Assembly: GCA_004335635.1 (NCBI GenBank)
Contig: QAXH01005250.1
Coordinates: forward strand, 1-38,969
Source of the DNA: Chloromonas sp. AAM2
Taxonomy: Eukaryota; Chlorophyta; Chlorophyceae; Chlamydomonadales; Chlamydomonadaceae
Length of the DNA: 38,969 nt
Reading direction: 5' to 3'
A model generated the notes under the pieces. It was not told the DNA's origin and searched no databases. It saw only the letters and a list, made by a program, of their open reading frames with translations. A program made the position numbers and the translations under genes. This document shows positions 1-12,285 of the stretch, piece after piece. The number at the start of each line of letters is the position of its first letter. Within the stretch, counting starts at the first letter, position 1.

Positions 1-667
1 AACAGGATTGGTGACATGGGGCAGCCTTGTCGTACCCCGCTGGACATGGCGAAGTAGTCAGAGACCTGTGTGTATCAACAATCATGGCCTGGGCTCAACA
101 ATCCCACATCCACTGCTGCACAGCCCGCAACTTAGTGACATAGCAATTGCTGCGGCAAAGGTGAGAAAGGCCTGCCCTGCATGACTCTTTGAGTTGCCTG
201 GCATGGCACGTGGTCTTGTGAGGTTGCTGAAAACAAGGGCCAGCCTGACTGGCACTAGCATTTCGTACTTGGAGGCCCTGGAAAGGCGCCTGATTTCTTG
301 TTGAAAGGCTTGCTGTTTGTGTCCATGTGCTCAAGTTACGTCACCTGTGCTCAGTTGCACGAACCTTGTGTTGAATTGGCCCTCAAAAGGCGCTGATTTC
401 CTTGTTTTGGACTTGGTATTCCATTGAGTTACGTTGCTTGCATGCAGTTTTACGAGCTTTGTAATCACGAGGAATTGAATTCACAGCGTGTCATCATGGA
501 AGATGACCTGGCCGAATGCAGTTCCTCAAGTAATTGTCCTCGGTGCATATGGGCGCCCCTGGTTGTAACGGACACATGGGACTCTTATGATTTGCCGGTC
601 ATAACACAAAATGAAGAGGTTCCTTTGATTGGTTTGTCAGATCACAACCTGACATTGTTGCGCCAGC
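1..667. other. No gene recognised; 3' flank of the aminotransferase gene
   Basis: I see no exon with protein-family similarity here. It should include the 3' UTR of the minus-strand aminotransferase, whose stop is at 668. A short imperfect repeat (AAAGGCGCctgatttc-like) occurs near 285 and 384. The plus-strand open frame starting at 424 runs antisense to the last aminotransferase exon and has no recognisable family. Confidence 0.5.
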
Positions 668-3600
668 CTAACTGGGGCTCACTGCCGAGCCCAGACTTGC
701 AAGCCAGTGTCCTATCCGCTGTGCTGCAACCTCCAATCGATCCTCCACAGCCACCAATGCAAAGCGTACCTTCCCTTTGCCCCCTGGGCCAAACCCAGAC
801 CCTGGACTCAGGGCCACACCCGTCGCTGCAAGCAACTCCTGACAGAATTGTACATCGTCCCCACTGAAACCCACCTGAGACATACCCTGTGCAGCCCCTG
901 ACTCGTTTCGCCCTTGTGACGCTGTATCACCCTGCTCTACGCTCCCTGCTTCACCAAGGCCATTTGCAGCAAGAACTCCATTGGCGTTTAGATCTGCATT
1001 TTCGGAATGTGAGGTGGACTGTGCCTCTGGCAGCGAAGCCCACAGGTACATTCCTGCACAACAAGGACAACCCCAAGGCTACTGGAAGAGCTGACCAATA
1101 AATTAAGCTGTCACAGTTTCATGTACAAGTACAATCTTACGCTTACTTGTGTATTGTTGAAGTAGCCGACCCTAGGAGCGGGTGCTTCAGCCATGAAACA
1201 ATCTACCATATGATGAGATCTCGATAACGACGCCCACTTGCAGAAACCGCGAAGCGAAGACAGTTGAAACCGAAGAAGAGTTGAAACCCGAGCAAAGCCG
1301 TAGGACAGCTGCAATCATACGTGTACCCATCTGGATCACCCTGGGACACCCTGGGCGGACCACTGCTGCTTGGCACATCAGTGCCAGCGGCTCAAGAGCA
1401 AGTCACCCTGCCTGCCTTCACCTGATGACGGCATGCGCACACGCCAGCCCGCATGACGCGCCAGTGCGTTCACCATGCAGCTAGCTCGCCTGCGCCAAAC
1501 CTGCAGGCAGACAGGTTCACAGGAACTCACACTAGGCTGCCGTGCGCGCAGGGCACAAAAAAAAAATGTAAACTGTACTTTTCGCTGTATTTTTCACTGT
1601 GTTTTTCACTGCATGCCAATTGTTACGCTGACACCGGAACTGCCAAATAATGCGTAAGCACATGCAGCACGGTGCACAAGACCCATCAGTTGTTTTAAAC
1701 ATACCATGACGATTGACAAGTAGGAACGCATCTTCCAGCAGCAGTACAGGGGCCCATCAGGCCCATCAGTTCAGCTTCTTCAATACCACACCACGTGCTC
1801 TGTACAGAAGTACATTGCCTTTGAACACTGCCTGGATCACACATGCTGGTGTCTATTTTCAAGGCGCACATAGCCTTGCATGTCGGCCCTACCTGTGCGT
1901 CCGCCTTGACCCGGTCTTCGGTCAGCGCGAGGCACGTGACGCCCATGCGCTGGATCTGCATGCAACACCGCAACACCACTTTACTACGTACAACCGCAGA
2001 AGCACTGGCGACACATTGCAATCTAATGCTGCTTTCACATGGCTCATTAGCAGACACACGTGCGATGCCACAGCAGCTGATGATGAAACAGATGAAACGG
2101 ATGATGAAACAGCTGAAACGTGTGCAATGTTACAGCAGCTGCTTCAGTCAGTCATGCATGTGTCTTGTCCCTGAACAAGACTCCTCCTTGGAAGCAGGAC
2201 TACACTGAGACTTGTAGGTGCATGGGCATGCCCATGCACACTGGAGCCGCAATGCCATGAGGCTGCAGCCTACTGACTGTGTTGTTGTTGTTGTTTACAT
2301 GGCCTTCAGTTCGGGGAGGACTGCTCAGCAGGGGCAAGAGGGGAAGGAAAATCTCCTGAATTGTGCTGCCTGCCAGCCCTCGTCAGTTTGTCTTACTCCT
2401 ATGTAGGCGTTGAAGTCAATGGGAGCCTTCACAGCCTCCAGCGCTGCAATGGCATCAGCCGCCCCAAGGGCAAACCCTAGTCGGAAGCCGGCTATGTGGT
2501 GGCTCTGCATGCAGCGGGACAGCCCACAGCACAACCTCATGCGCAGCAAGACGTGCCCTGGGCGCCTTGGTAATGGTAATGGTCTAGTGTCATGTGAAGA
2601 TGTGTTGGGTGATGGCGTTGAATGTTTAGTGGGATCAACAGGACGTGGCCATTTGCTGGCCAAGACAAGCCCACGAACCTTGGCAAATGAAAACAGCTCC
2701 ACGCAGCAGTCTTTGCCCCCCGGCAGCGCTAGGGGTGAGGGGGTCTGCCCTTCGTACACCTGCGAGCGGTTTCAGTCACATGGACCCCCCTGATGTAATC
2801 AATATACATATACATATAGTCACATGGCAACAGAGTTACAGTCAGCAAGCTACTACAGATAACAGTACTAGCACTTGCTTATAGCCCAGCGTACCTCACA
2901 CTTGCTTATAGGCTGCAATGGTTTGCAGAGTTAGTGCTGCTGGAAGCTTGCTAGGCACGCCCCAACTGCTCCTAGTATGCCGGTAATACAACGCCTAGCC
3001 GTCAGTGCTTGTCAGCTGCGTTTGCAGGGTTAGTGCTAAGTCTTATTGAGAGAGAGCAGGCACCAACCGCTCAAACATGTTGCAGATATCACAACGATCA
3101 GCTTTCACTGGTACCTGGAACTTATTGATAGGTTGAGTTGGGTTTTGTGTAGTGCTGAAAGTTTGTTTGGTAGGCTTGCACGCCCCACGGAAACCATGCA
3201 ACGATCAGTATAAAAACAATCATTGATTGAGCAATCACTGGTTGCTAGCAATCACTGGTTGAGCAAGCACAGCGTTGACGGTCCAGATGGCGGCTGAGAA
3301 GGCGTCCAGGTGCATAAGCTGTGTTGAAACTGGGTACACTTGGTGAGCATGGGTGTGCAGAGGTCCCGGGCCTGGCCACTGGCTTGCAAAGCCTTTCTCT
3401 CATCGTCTAATGGAAAGGTCACAGAGTCTTTTGAAGCAGATATGCATGCATTGACTTGCCTGGTCCACGTATGGGTTGTCATGGATTAACAGCAGCCCAT
3501 GGTCCTGGCAGAAACGGATTGCAGTTGTGAAGAATTCGTTAGTGGCCGTTACTGCGGTAGGGTTGTTGGGGTAGTTCAGCAAGAGGACCTTTGCCCTGCG

Positions 3601-5602
3601 CAGGACACGTGGGTTCACCAGCCCACACACCACTGACATGCCCACTAATGCAACACGTACTTCACCACCTACTGCAGCTGGTGTTGCGACAATATCAACT
3701 GCCATCAAGTACATATATTGATTACATCAGGGGGGGCTCACATGCACCGAGCGCATTAAGTTATGACATGGATCGTAAGCGATGCATGATTCCGGCACTC
3801 ATTGCAGCTCATTTGATGATAGTTGGCGACACCCGGTGCATGGTGCAGTGCAAAGACTCCAAGCATAACGTGCGTCTAAGCTACAGTGACATGCCCGCCC
3901 ACAAGTGGCCACACCCTGGCTGAGCCAACACATTGGCAGATGATCTTGATATTGGATAGCTTCCAGAATGCAGAAGGCACCAAGCCATCCTCAATTCTTG
4001 CTGCCGTGGAGATGCTTCAAGAGTGATGTCCACACTCACTCTTATGATCTGGCATCCGTAAGAAGCACTCTCAGACTCTGGTGAATGCAGCCGGTGAACA
4101 TGCACGCACCCTGTTGGACTCAGCACCAGCAGTCCTTGTCAATGCGAGTATGATGATCTTCCACTCCTCTGTTTGGCTTGTCAGACGACACAGGCGTAAG
4201 AAGACACTCACTCGCTCACCTACCTGCCCAATTGCTCTGGCTGCACAAGATTCAGGTCCGGCAAGCCAGAGGCTTCATCTATTGGCAGGAAGCACGGCTT
4301 CAGCCCAGCAATCGTGAGGGCGCCAAAGTAAGACGGATAGGCCACGTCACACATGAGCACATGATCGCCATGCTCGGTCACACCGAGCAGCAGGTGGGCC
4401 AGGCCCTCCTGGCTGCCGATGAGAGCAAGCGCTTCTGTGGCGGGGTTGAAGTGTACGTTGTACCGCCTTGCATACCTGTGCAGGCAACAAAACAAGGATT
4501 GCAGCCAGCTGAAGGCCCGAACTGCTCGACTTAGGCAGCACTCCTTATGAGTTTATTTCACCGCCCAGAAGCAATACCAAGCCTCAAGCTGGTCCCTGAT
4601 GTTACTTTTTTCCTGGGCACACCTGCTGGTTAAGCCTAGCCTTACCAGTCACATGCTGCGGTCAGCAAGGGCATGGTGTTGTTCTTTAGGCAGTAGGAGT
4701 ACGTGGACGGGTCGTGGGTTGCCGCCTGCACGCGGAACACACAAGCAGCAGCACCATCAGCACAGCACCTGAAATGGTTCTGCAGAGCCATGATGGAGCA
4801 TTCCAGGAAAAGGAGGCGAGTTGAAGCCCGTGACTGAATAAAGAGATCGATACATTGGCTGTTGGTTTGCAGGTTTGCTTGGCTGTGGTCCTGCAGCTGA
4901 TGATGCAACTGGGGCTGTGTCCGCCTCGTCGCATCCCTTGAATGCTGGCCCCTTTTGTGCAGGCAGTGTGAAATAGGCACATACACGTGGCAGGAATGTC
5001 GCCATCATCTGCAACGGCCCACGTGCTCTGGCATTGATGCCATGGATGAGCATGTGGATGATGATCCTTATGCAGTTGCAGTGGGCACTCCTTATTACAC
5101 TCACTCTTAGGGACTCCAGAGCCTCTGGAGGACAAGGCAGATCCGATGCTCCCACGGATAGGTCAATGAGGTCTCTGCCTGCTGCCTTGGCTGCAGTCTT
5201 CCAGCTGTCCATGTGAACAAAGAACCCCGTGGCAGGAGCACGAGAAGACTTGAACTTCATGGTATTGAAGAGTTGCCACAACTCTTGGTGGATTGGAGGA
5301 AGGGGTGATGAAGGGGTGCAAGGGGTGGAAGGGGTGATGAAGATGGGAGTGCAGGATGTTATGCAGTGTCTGACCAAAGAGGCTGTTTGATGGCTTTATG
5401 AACAGAGTGGAAATGCAGGCGCAGGAGTCACAAATTCCAACCACCAAACGTAACGGCAAAAAGGATCAGCCATACTCAGTTTACCTATTTCGCTGTCGCT
5501 TACCCGTATCAAACCCAGCTGATAATCTTGTCTGCTCGCGGGGCTGCATCGTCCAAGGCGGAGAATAATCGTCGCATTGCCAACCCGGTGTCTGGCAAAC
5601 AT
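668..5602 (-). CDS. Class I/II PLP-dependent aminotransferase (cyanobacterial/DapL-like), 10 exons
   Basis: Exons: 5602-5504, 5281-5105, 4725-4646, 4475-4224, 3595-3460, 2759-2679, 2504-2397, 1955-1893, 1500-1422, 1053-668. All phases join, giving about 486 residues. Exon 1 (MFARHRVGNATIILRLGRCS...) is basic and hydroxylated like an organelle transit peptide. The mature enzyme probably begins near MKFKSSRAP (5260), which is the alternative start. Fold-type I motifs appear in order: LSVGASDLP; NYPNNPTA (Asn that contacts PLP); DNPYVDQ (Asp/Tyr pair); SFAKSHHIAGFRLGF with the PLP lysine at about residue 275; and VRFALV with the C-terminal carboxylate-binding Arg. The family transfers amino groups between amino acids and 2-oxo acids. 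The closest style is the cyanobacterial 'aspartate/LL-diaminopimelate aminotransferase' group, but the substrate cannot be read from sequence. A low-complexity insert of about 54 residues separates MYLWASLPE from DDVQFCQEL in the last exon. Intron 5 is GC-AG. Confidence 0.9.
2785..2806. repeat. Left arm of an inverted pair flanking aminotransferase exon 5
   Basis: This 22-base arm (six C then TGATGTAATCAATATA) lies in intron 5, 23-45 nt upstream of its acceptor. Its perfect reverse complement is at 3714-3735 in intron 4, so the arms enclose exon 5 (3595-3460). Confidence 0.85.
3714..3735. repeat. Right arm of an inverted pair flanking aminotransferase exon 5
   Basis: TATATTGATTACATCA followed by a G run. 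It is the reverse complement of 2785-2806. The arms could be the ends of an old insertion or could pair in the pre-mRNA. Confidence 0.85.
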
Positions 5603-5893
5603 CGTTTTTTCCCCCGCACGATACTGCAGCTGAAAGCTGCCTGACTTTGAGTCTTTATCATAATACAACAATCTGAGCACGTTATAGTTCGAGCAAGTTA
5701 CATCTCAGCAAATCGCGGCCACACACGACACCACACACTTACAAGGTCCTCAAACAGTCCACACGTAACTCTTTCCAGCTTTGCACCCACATCAGGCTCT
5801 CCTTGGAAGCCGCACGTCGAGCTGGCCCTTTATCACCACCATAACCTTCCCAACCCTAGCTTGCGCCCCATCTGCAATCGCAAGCGCGTTGTC
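5603..5893. promoter_or_regulatory. Candidate bidirectional promoter: aminotransferase / photolyase
   Basis: Only 291 bp separate the proposed start of the minus-strand aminotransferase (5602) from the plus-strand photolyase ATG (5894). Both promoters and 5' UTRs must fit here or run into the first introns. No clear TATA box is seen. This is inferred from spacing only. Confidence 0.5.
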
Positions 5894-8800
5894 ATGGCTG
5901 CACAGGCCAAGAACTCCATCATCTGGTTCCGGAAGGTGGGATGCAGGAGGACAATGCAGGACTGCCAACCAATCAACGCTCACATCAGGCTTGCTGCTCA
6001 CCATGCCTTGCCATCCTGCACCAACTGTGTTACATGCGCAAGTGCATCAACCTGCACAAAGAGATAGCATGTATGCACTGGCTGGCGCACCACGCATGGC
6101 CATCTGTTGTGTATGGACCTCACATGCTCCGCAGGGTTTACGTTTACACGACAATCCGGCGTTGTTAGAAGCATGCAGAGAGGCGACGCATCTCTACCCG
6201 ATATTCATTATTGACCCATTCTTCGTGACCAGCGGGAAGTACAAGGTGACAGTCAACAGGTACAACTTCTTGCTGGAGAGCTTGGCAGACCTCCACAAAA
6301 GGTGCGTCCCAGTTCTGTCTTACTGTGTAGAATTGAAGCAGGCTCAGCTGGGACGAGCTCGAGGATGGTGTCCCAGCTTTGCCTTACTGAGTCGATACGT
6401 CAACAGGAGCTGGCTCAACTGGCAACAGCTGTAGGGTGGTTTGTTGTCCTGTCTTTGTACGGTGTGCTTGTTCTGTGTATGCATTCGCCGTTGTTGTGAC
6501 TGTTTGATATCAACGAGCGTTAGTGGGAGGAGGAGCGCAGCTAGGCCACCACGTCTTGCCTGAAGACGCTGTTCACTGTCCAACATGATGTAATACATTT
6601 GTCTATCAAACCTGCTTTTGCCGCCCGCCGGTCAGTCATGTGGCCTTCGGCTTGGCTGCGTCTTGACCGCAGCTTGCAGGCCCGCGGCTCCCGGCTGCTC
6701 GTCATCCGGGGCACTCCTGTGAGTCGGGCTCAGATTGAATGAGACAACTACAGCAAATATTGAGTACTGCATTCTCTGCGGGTGGGATACTGTCACCTAG
6801 CAAGCTGCTGCTGTGCCGCGTGGCATGCCAGAAAAAAGGCTCAATAGTTTTGTAGAATATAAACTAGTGACCTTATTGAGACCGAGGGGCAAGCCTCAGA
6901 CCCAAGGCCAGGACTGCATTGGCGGACTTCCAATGAACGGAACTTCTGACCTGAGTGCATGGCGAATCCTGGGATTTCTTGAGGGTAGGACGCTCTCTAC
7001 CCTCAAGAAATCCCAGGATTCGCCATCCACTCAGGTCAGAAGTTCCGTGGTGGCCGTGGTTTAGTTCCAGCGCTTGAATGGATCACGAGTGCGCCGCTGA
7101 CGTGGCATTGCAGGATGAGGTGCTGCCTCGAGTGATCAAGGACTGGAACATCACACAAGTGTGCTATGAGGTGTGTGGGGTGACCGGATAGAATAGGGGT
7201 AGGCTTGCATGTCGCCGCGTGCTGTTTATGACTTTGCATATGCACACTTGTAGTCAGTGTGATGAGGAGTCCAATCAGCCACAGGCAGCTCCTCAATTAC
7301 TCACTGCGTAAACACACCGGTATTGCCACCTTTTGCTGCCCTCCCTCTCTGAGCAGTCTTCACCTGAACGCCCTGCAATAACACCAACAGCAGCCTGTGC
7401 TCGTTCTGATTACAGTCTGATGCTGCCTGGAGATGTTGTCGCATGCTGCACCCTGTGTACGCACGCTTCTGCCACCACCTGATGCATGTTACGTTGGTGA
7501 GGCATGTAGGTTAGTACATCGCTTGGTGCAGATCGACACCGAGCCATACGCCAAGACGCGTGATGCGAGTGTGAAAGCCATGGCGGAGGCGCAGGGGGTC
7601 GAGTGCAGGGGCTTCTGGAGCCACACACTGTATGTGAGTGGAACACACCCACATGCCTGGCGATGCTGATGCTTCCTTGTCCTATGAATTCAATAGATGC
7701 CAATTTCGCATCAGGAAATCCGTCACAGGCTGCTGGACGGATGGGGCCTGCCCTGACCTACCCTGTGCAAGAAAACTCACCCTCACCCCGCCTCCATCAC
7801 GCCGGTGTGCATTGCATGGCTGACGCTTGTTCATTTCCTAATGCTGCTGCTGACAACAGACTGGGTTTGGCTGCTTGCATTTGCAACTGGCAAGGTACAG
7901 CTCCTGCCTCTTTGCTGTCCTGCCTGTTGGTTTCCTGCCTGCATCTACCTTTTTCATCAATTAAAAACACACGTGCTGGTGCTGAAGGGGGTGTGTTGCT
8001 GCCATGCCGTCGGGTGCGCAGAGCACAGAAGCTCTCCTGGCTCGTGCCGGCGGCAAGGCGCCCCTCACAATGGCCTCTTTCACTAAGCTGGTGGACGGGA
8101 TAGGCCCGCCCCCCGCGCCCCCCCCCCCGCGCCCGCCCCCGACCCGCCTGCGCAGCTCCCACCCCCTGCGCCCTCCGCCCCTGGCGCAGAGGAGGAGGCC
8201 ACACGTGCGCCCACGTGGCAGGAGATGGGATTCAAAGAGGCGCCTGTAACCGTTTTCAAGGTGAGCAAAGTAAACTTTGCAGTGGGCTATCTGGCCTGGT
8301 ACTTGCGATGTAACAGCGTATCATGTGCAAGAGAAAGTACCGCTGGTCCTCCCGTGTGAACAAGGATACAACCGGATAGCAGCCGGGTGACATAGAACAC
8401 GCCAGATGACATCCTCAGGTGACTGCCAGATACATCCGGACAGCAGGCAGACCAGGGGCCATCCGGCTGCCCCTTTGCCTCTCGTTTGCGCGCCTAAACC
8501 CGGCTATCCGAGCTATCCGAATATCTGGCTATCCGGCTGCCCCTTCGTTTATTTGAAGGATGGTAGGATATCCGGGGTCATAGCTTGATATCTGGCAGTC
8601 GCTATCCGGCTGCTCAAGGCCGGACTCGGCTGTCATCTGGCTGTTCATCCGGCTGTCCATTCGGCCTGTCCAAGTGTCATCAGGCTGACCAGCGGTACCT
8701 TCTGATCTGTTATGTAGTCTTCTCTAACCAAGCCGAGGATTAATACAAGGTCAGAAGACTGCTCACAAAATGCTACGGAAACAAGGCTGGTAATTCACTT

Positions 8801-11800
8801 TGCCATGTTTAGACCTTTGCCACTTGGTTTTAGAATCTCGCAAGCCTGTGTCAATGTACCTGCTTGGTGAGCATTGCGTACCAATGGCTGCAGGGAGGAG
8901 AAACAGAGGCTCTCAAGCGGTTAGAGGCGTCTTTTGCAAACCCTAAGTGAGTGGCCTTCGCGTTTGAAGACTAGTCCAAGGTGTGAAGGGGTAAAATCCA
9001 CAATGCATCGTTCTTCTAGCACTATTGATTTCTTACTAAGTATGATTGTGAGTTTCACGGCACGGCAAGGCTCGGCAACATGGCCAGCAGTCAAATCTTC
9101 AACAAAAGGTTCATCAAGTAACACTTCAAAGTTGCTTGAAGAAGCCCTGCCATTAGCAGGCATTCTGAATGTTCGTTTCCTGGTGTTATAAATGGCTGGA
9201 CTGCTTTTTGATTGTTTCCAGGTGGATTGCTGCGTTTGAGAAGCCGGCCACAGACCCCTCCGCCTTCGAGCGGCCGGCCACCACGGTCCTGTCCCCGTAC
9301 CTCAAGTTCGGCTGCATGTCATCACGCCTGTTCCATCAAAAGTGAGAGGGGTTGGTAATGTAAACATTCTTCTCGAGTGTGGGAGCCGGGCCAGCACAGT
9401 AATGTCTGTCCTGGTGGGTAGCAGGCACTTGTGGTGCACTGTGTTCGTGTAGAAACAGTGTAAGCTATTCCTCCGAACACCTCGAGATCTTTACTCAACA
9501 ATTTGGCACTGCTCTTGAGCCTTCAGGTTGCTGGAAGTGTACGCCAAACACTCAAACCACAGCAAGCCACCCATGTCGCTGCGAGGCCAGCTGCTGTGGC
9601 GAGAGTTCTTCTATACAGTGAGTGCCCAGACAAACTAGTTGTGCAATGGTTCAACATATTGATAAACGCTCCAAAAAAACATAAGTTTGCCAGTTGTAGG
9701 ACAATCCTGGGAATACCACCGGGAACCGCCTGCCTGACAGAGCTAACGAAGTTCAATGGTTCGGCGCAGTGAACAATGGTGGGCGTGAACAAAAGATACG
9801 ATATGGTGAATGTGCGACTGGATCTGCATAACGCATATACTAATGTGCAACAACTGAATGGTTGCTCTTGGGGCTCAGTCTGACTCATGGCTGCATCTGT
9901 TTACGAGCAGCAGGAGGTGTGCTGGTCACAGCATGAATCTCAGTATGACATAACGCCTTGTGTAGAGATGCCTTCTGTGCCCATTGTTATAACACCCACC
10001 AGGGCGCACTGGCACATGTGCGTCAATGCATTGTTTGTGCAGGTCGGCTCTGCCACACCGAACTTTGACAAGATGGCTGGCAACCCAATCTGTAGGCAGA
10101 TTGACTGGGACACCAACCCCGAGCACCTTGCAGCGTGGAAGGAAGGCCGCACAGGCTTTCCCTGGATCGACGCTATCATGACGCAGCTGCGCACATGGGT
10201 GAGGGACATGCAAAGTACAGGGCGTGGGTGCTCCTGCATCATTGAGCCACAGGCCAGGTGCATGCACGCAAAGCTTGTCATGGTTTGTACAGCTTCTGAC
10301 ACATTGCGATTTCGCCCTGGGCACGCTCAAAGGCGGTGTCAGATGTCCATTGTGTGTAAAGAGATGAGGCGGGGTTGCCAAGTCCAGGGCTGAAGGAGCC
10401 AGGATTGTAATTTAAACCTTAGCAGGCCATTCATTGCTGCCCTTGAAGCTGACCGCTATCTGTGCATCATGCACAACCTGCCTTTGGGCACACTGGCTCT
10501 CTTGCGCAGCCGCAGGCTGTGGGTATGGATTTCATGCCTGATAGGACGCAGGCGACATGCACGTGTGCATTCACATAATTTTTATGCAAGTGCCCCCACC
10601 CTGATATAGATGCAATAAACATGGCATAAGGAGCAATCACCATGCTGGTGTCAAGCAATTGTGACTGTTCGTGTCACAGGGGTGGATGCATCACTTGGCG
10701 CGTCACAGCGTGGCGTGTTTCCTCACACGGGGCGACCTGTACATTTCCTGGGAGGCAGGGAAGGACGTTTTTGAGGAGTACCTCATCGACCAGGTGAACT
10801 GAGTTGCTTCAACCACCCTTGAGAGGACTTACAGTCAAAACACTGAAACTGTGATGGTCATTGTATGAATGCACTGCACAGTGTGCAGCCTGCCAGTCCT
10901 GCACCTGCCGCGTTGGGCTAACATTGGCCGGATCCAGGGCTTCTACGTTGTTGTAACAATATGTTGCTGATGTGTGTTGCACTGTGGGTGGATTAGCGTT
11001 GATTGGCCCCTTTTGCCTGTTTTATGCACGTGTTTTGTGCACATTGCTATGACATCTTCCTGGTGTCATGCATCACTGTGGGCGGCAGTGACGGCCGCTG
11101 ACTCCTTTTGCCTGGTCATGCGTGTGCTGTGCTTTCAGGACCACTACATCAATGCAGCCAACTGGTGAGTGATTTGCATGGACATCCCAAGAATCTCACA
11201 TAGAAACTGGTTTACAGGCAAACCTCAACGCTGGCCTGCGACCTGGACAAGTGTGCTCCTTGTGACCTGTTTATCATCACTCGAAACTATATTGCTAAGC
11301 GTCTGCATCTACGATACTGCCAGCACCAGTCATGTGTTTATCTGCGCTGGCATCCATCAATCTACAAGACATTTGCTCATTTCTCCCCATCACGCTCAGT
11401 ACCAGTCGTCTCTCTGCCTGTGCTGGCTCCCGCTGGCACTCAGTGACATGACACTCACTGACATGACACTCACTGACATGACACTCAGAAGACCACGTGT
11501 GCACTTCGAGTGTTGCAGGATGTGGCTCAGTGCCAGTGCTTTCTTCAGTCAGTACTTCCGGGTGTACTCACCCGTCACATTCGGCAAGAAGTACGACAAG
11601 AATGGCGACTTCATTCGCAAGTGAGTCGCTCCAAGTCCGTGCATACACTTTGCTTTCACTTCATGCCTGTACGTGCTGTGATGACCATAGCTGGATACTG
11701 ACAGAGCATCAGAGGTCAGGAATGTGTGTGCAAAGGCGTGCTTGTACAGGAGGGACGAGCCTCATCTCACACTCCATGTCACTTTGTCACGTGCAATGTG

Positions 11801-12238
11801 CAGATTTCTACCTGTGTTGAAGGATTTTCCGGCCAAGTACATCTACGAGCCCTGGACTGCTCCCTTGGACGTGCAAAAGAAGGCAGGGTGCATCATAGGC
11901 CGTGACTACCCTTCGCCCATTGTGGACCACGCCACCGCGAGCAAGACGTGCATCGCACGCATAGGAGCAGCGTACAAAGCCAGCAAGTAAGAGGAGCGAC
12001 TTGTGTGTTGGACGTGCATCATGTTGGTCTCGTTCGGCCAGGTTGTCAGAAATGCAGTGTTGTCAAGGTTTGGTATCGTTCCTTAAGATGTTGCAAGTGA
12101 TGCATACTGATGAAGGTACCCTTCAGGTACCTGTAGATTCTGCAAGCAGCCAGTGCTTCCTGGGACGGGATTCCAGCATGTCAAGAACGCCATGTGTAGT
12201 TACTTGCTTTCAGTAAGGGCAGATGTGATGTGTGTGTG

Positions 12239-12285
<47 letters not shown>

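Noticed and set aside
6813..7064. 83-codon frame between photolyase exons 3 and 4 as an extra exon
   Set aside because: Exons 3 and 4 already join conserved photolyase sequence in phase, and the frame is made largely of the inverted repeat.
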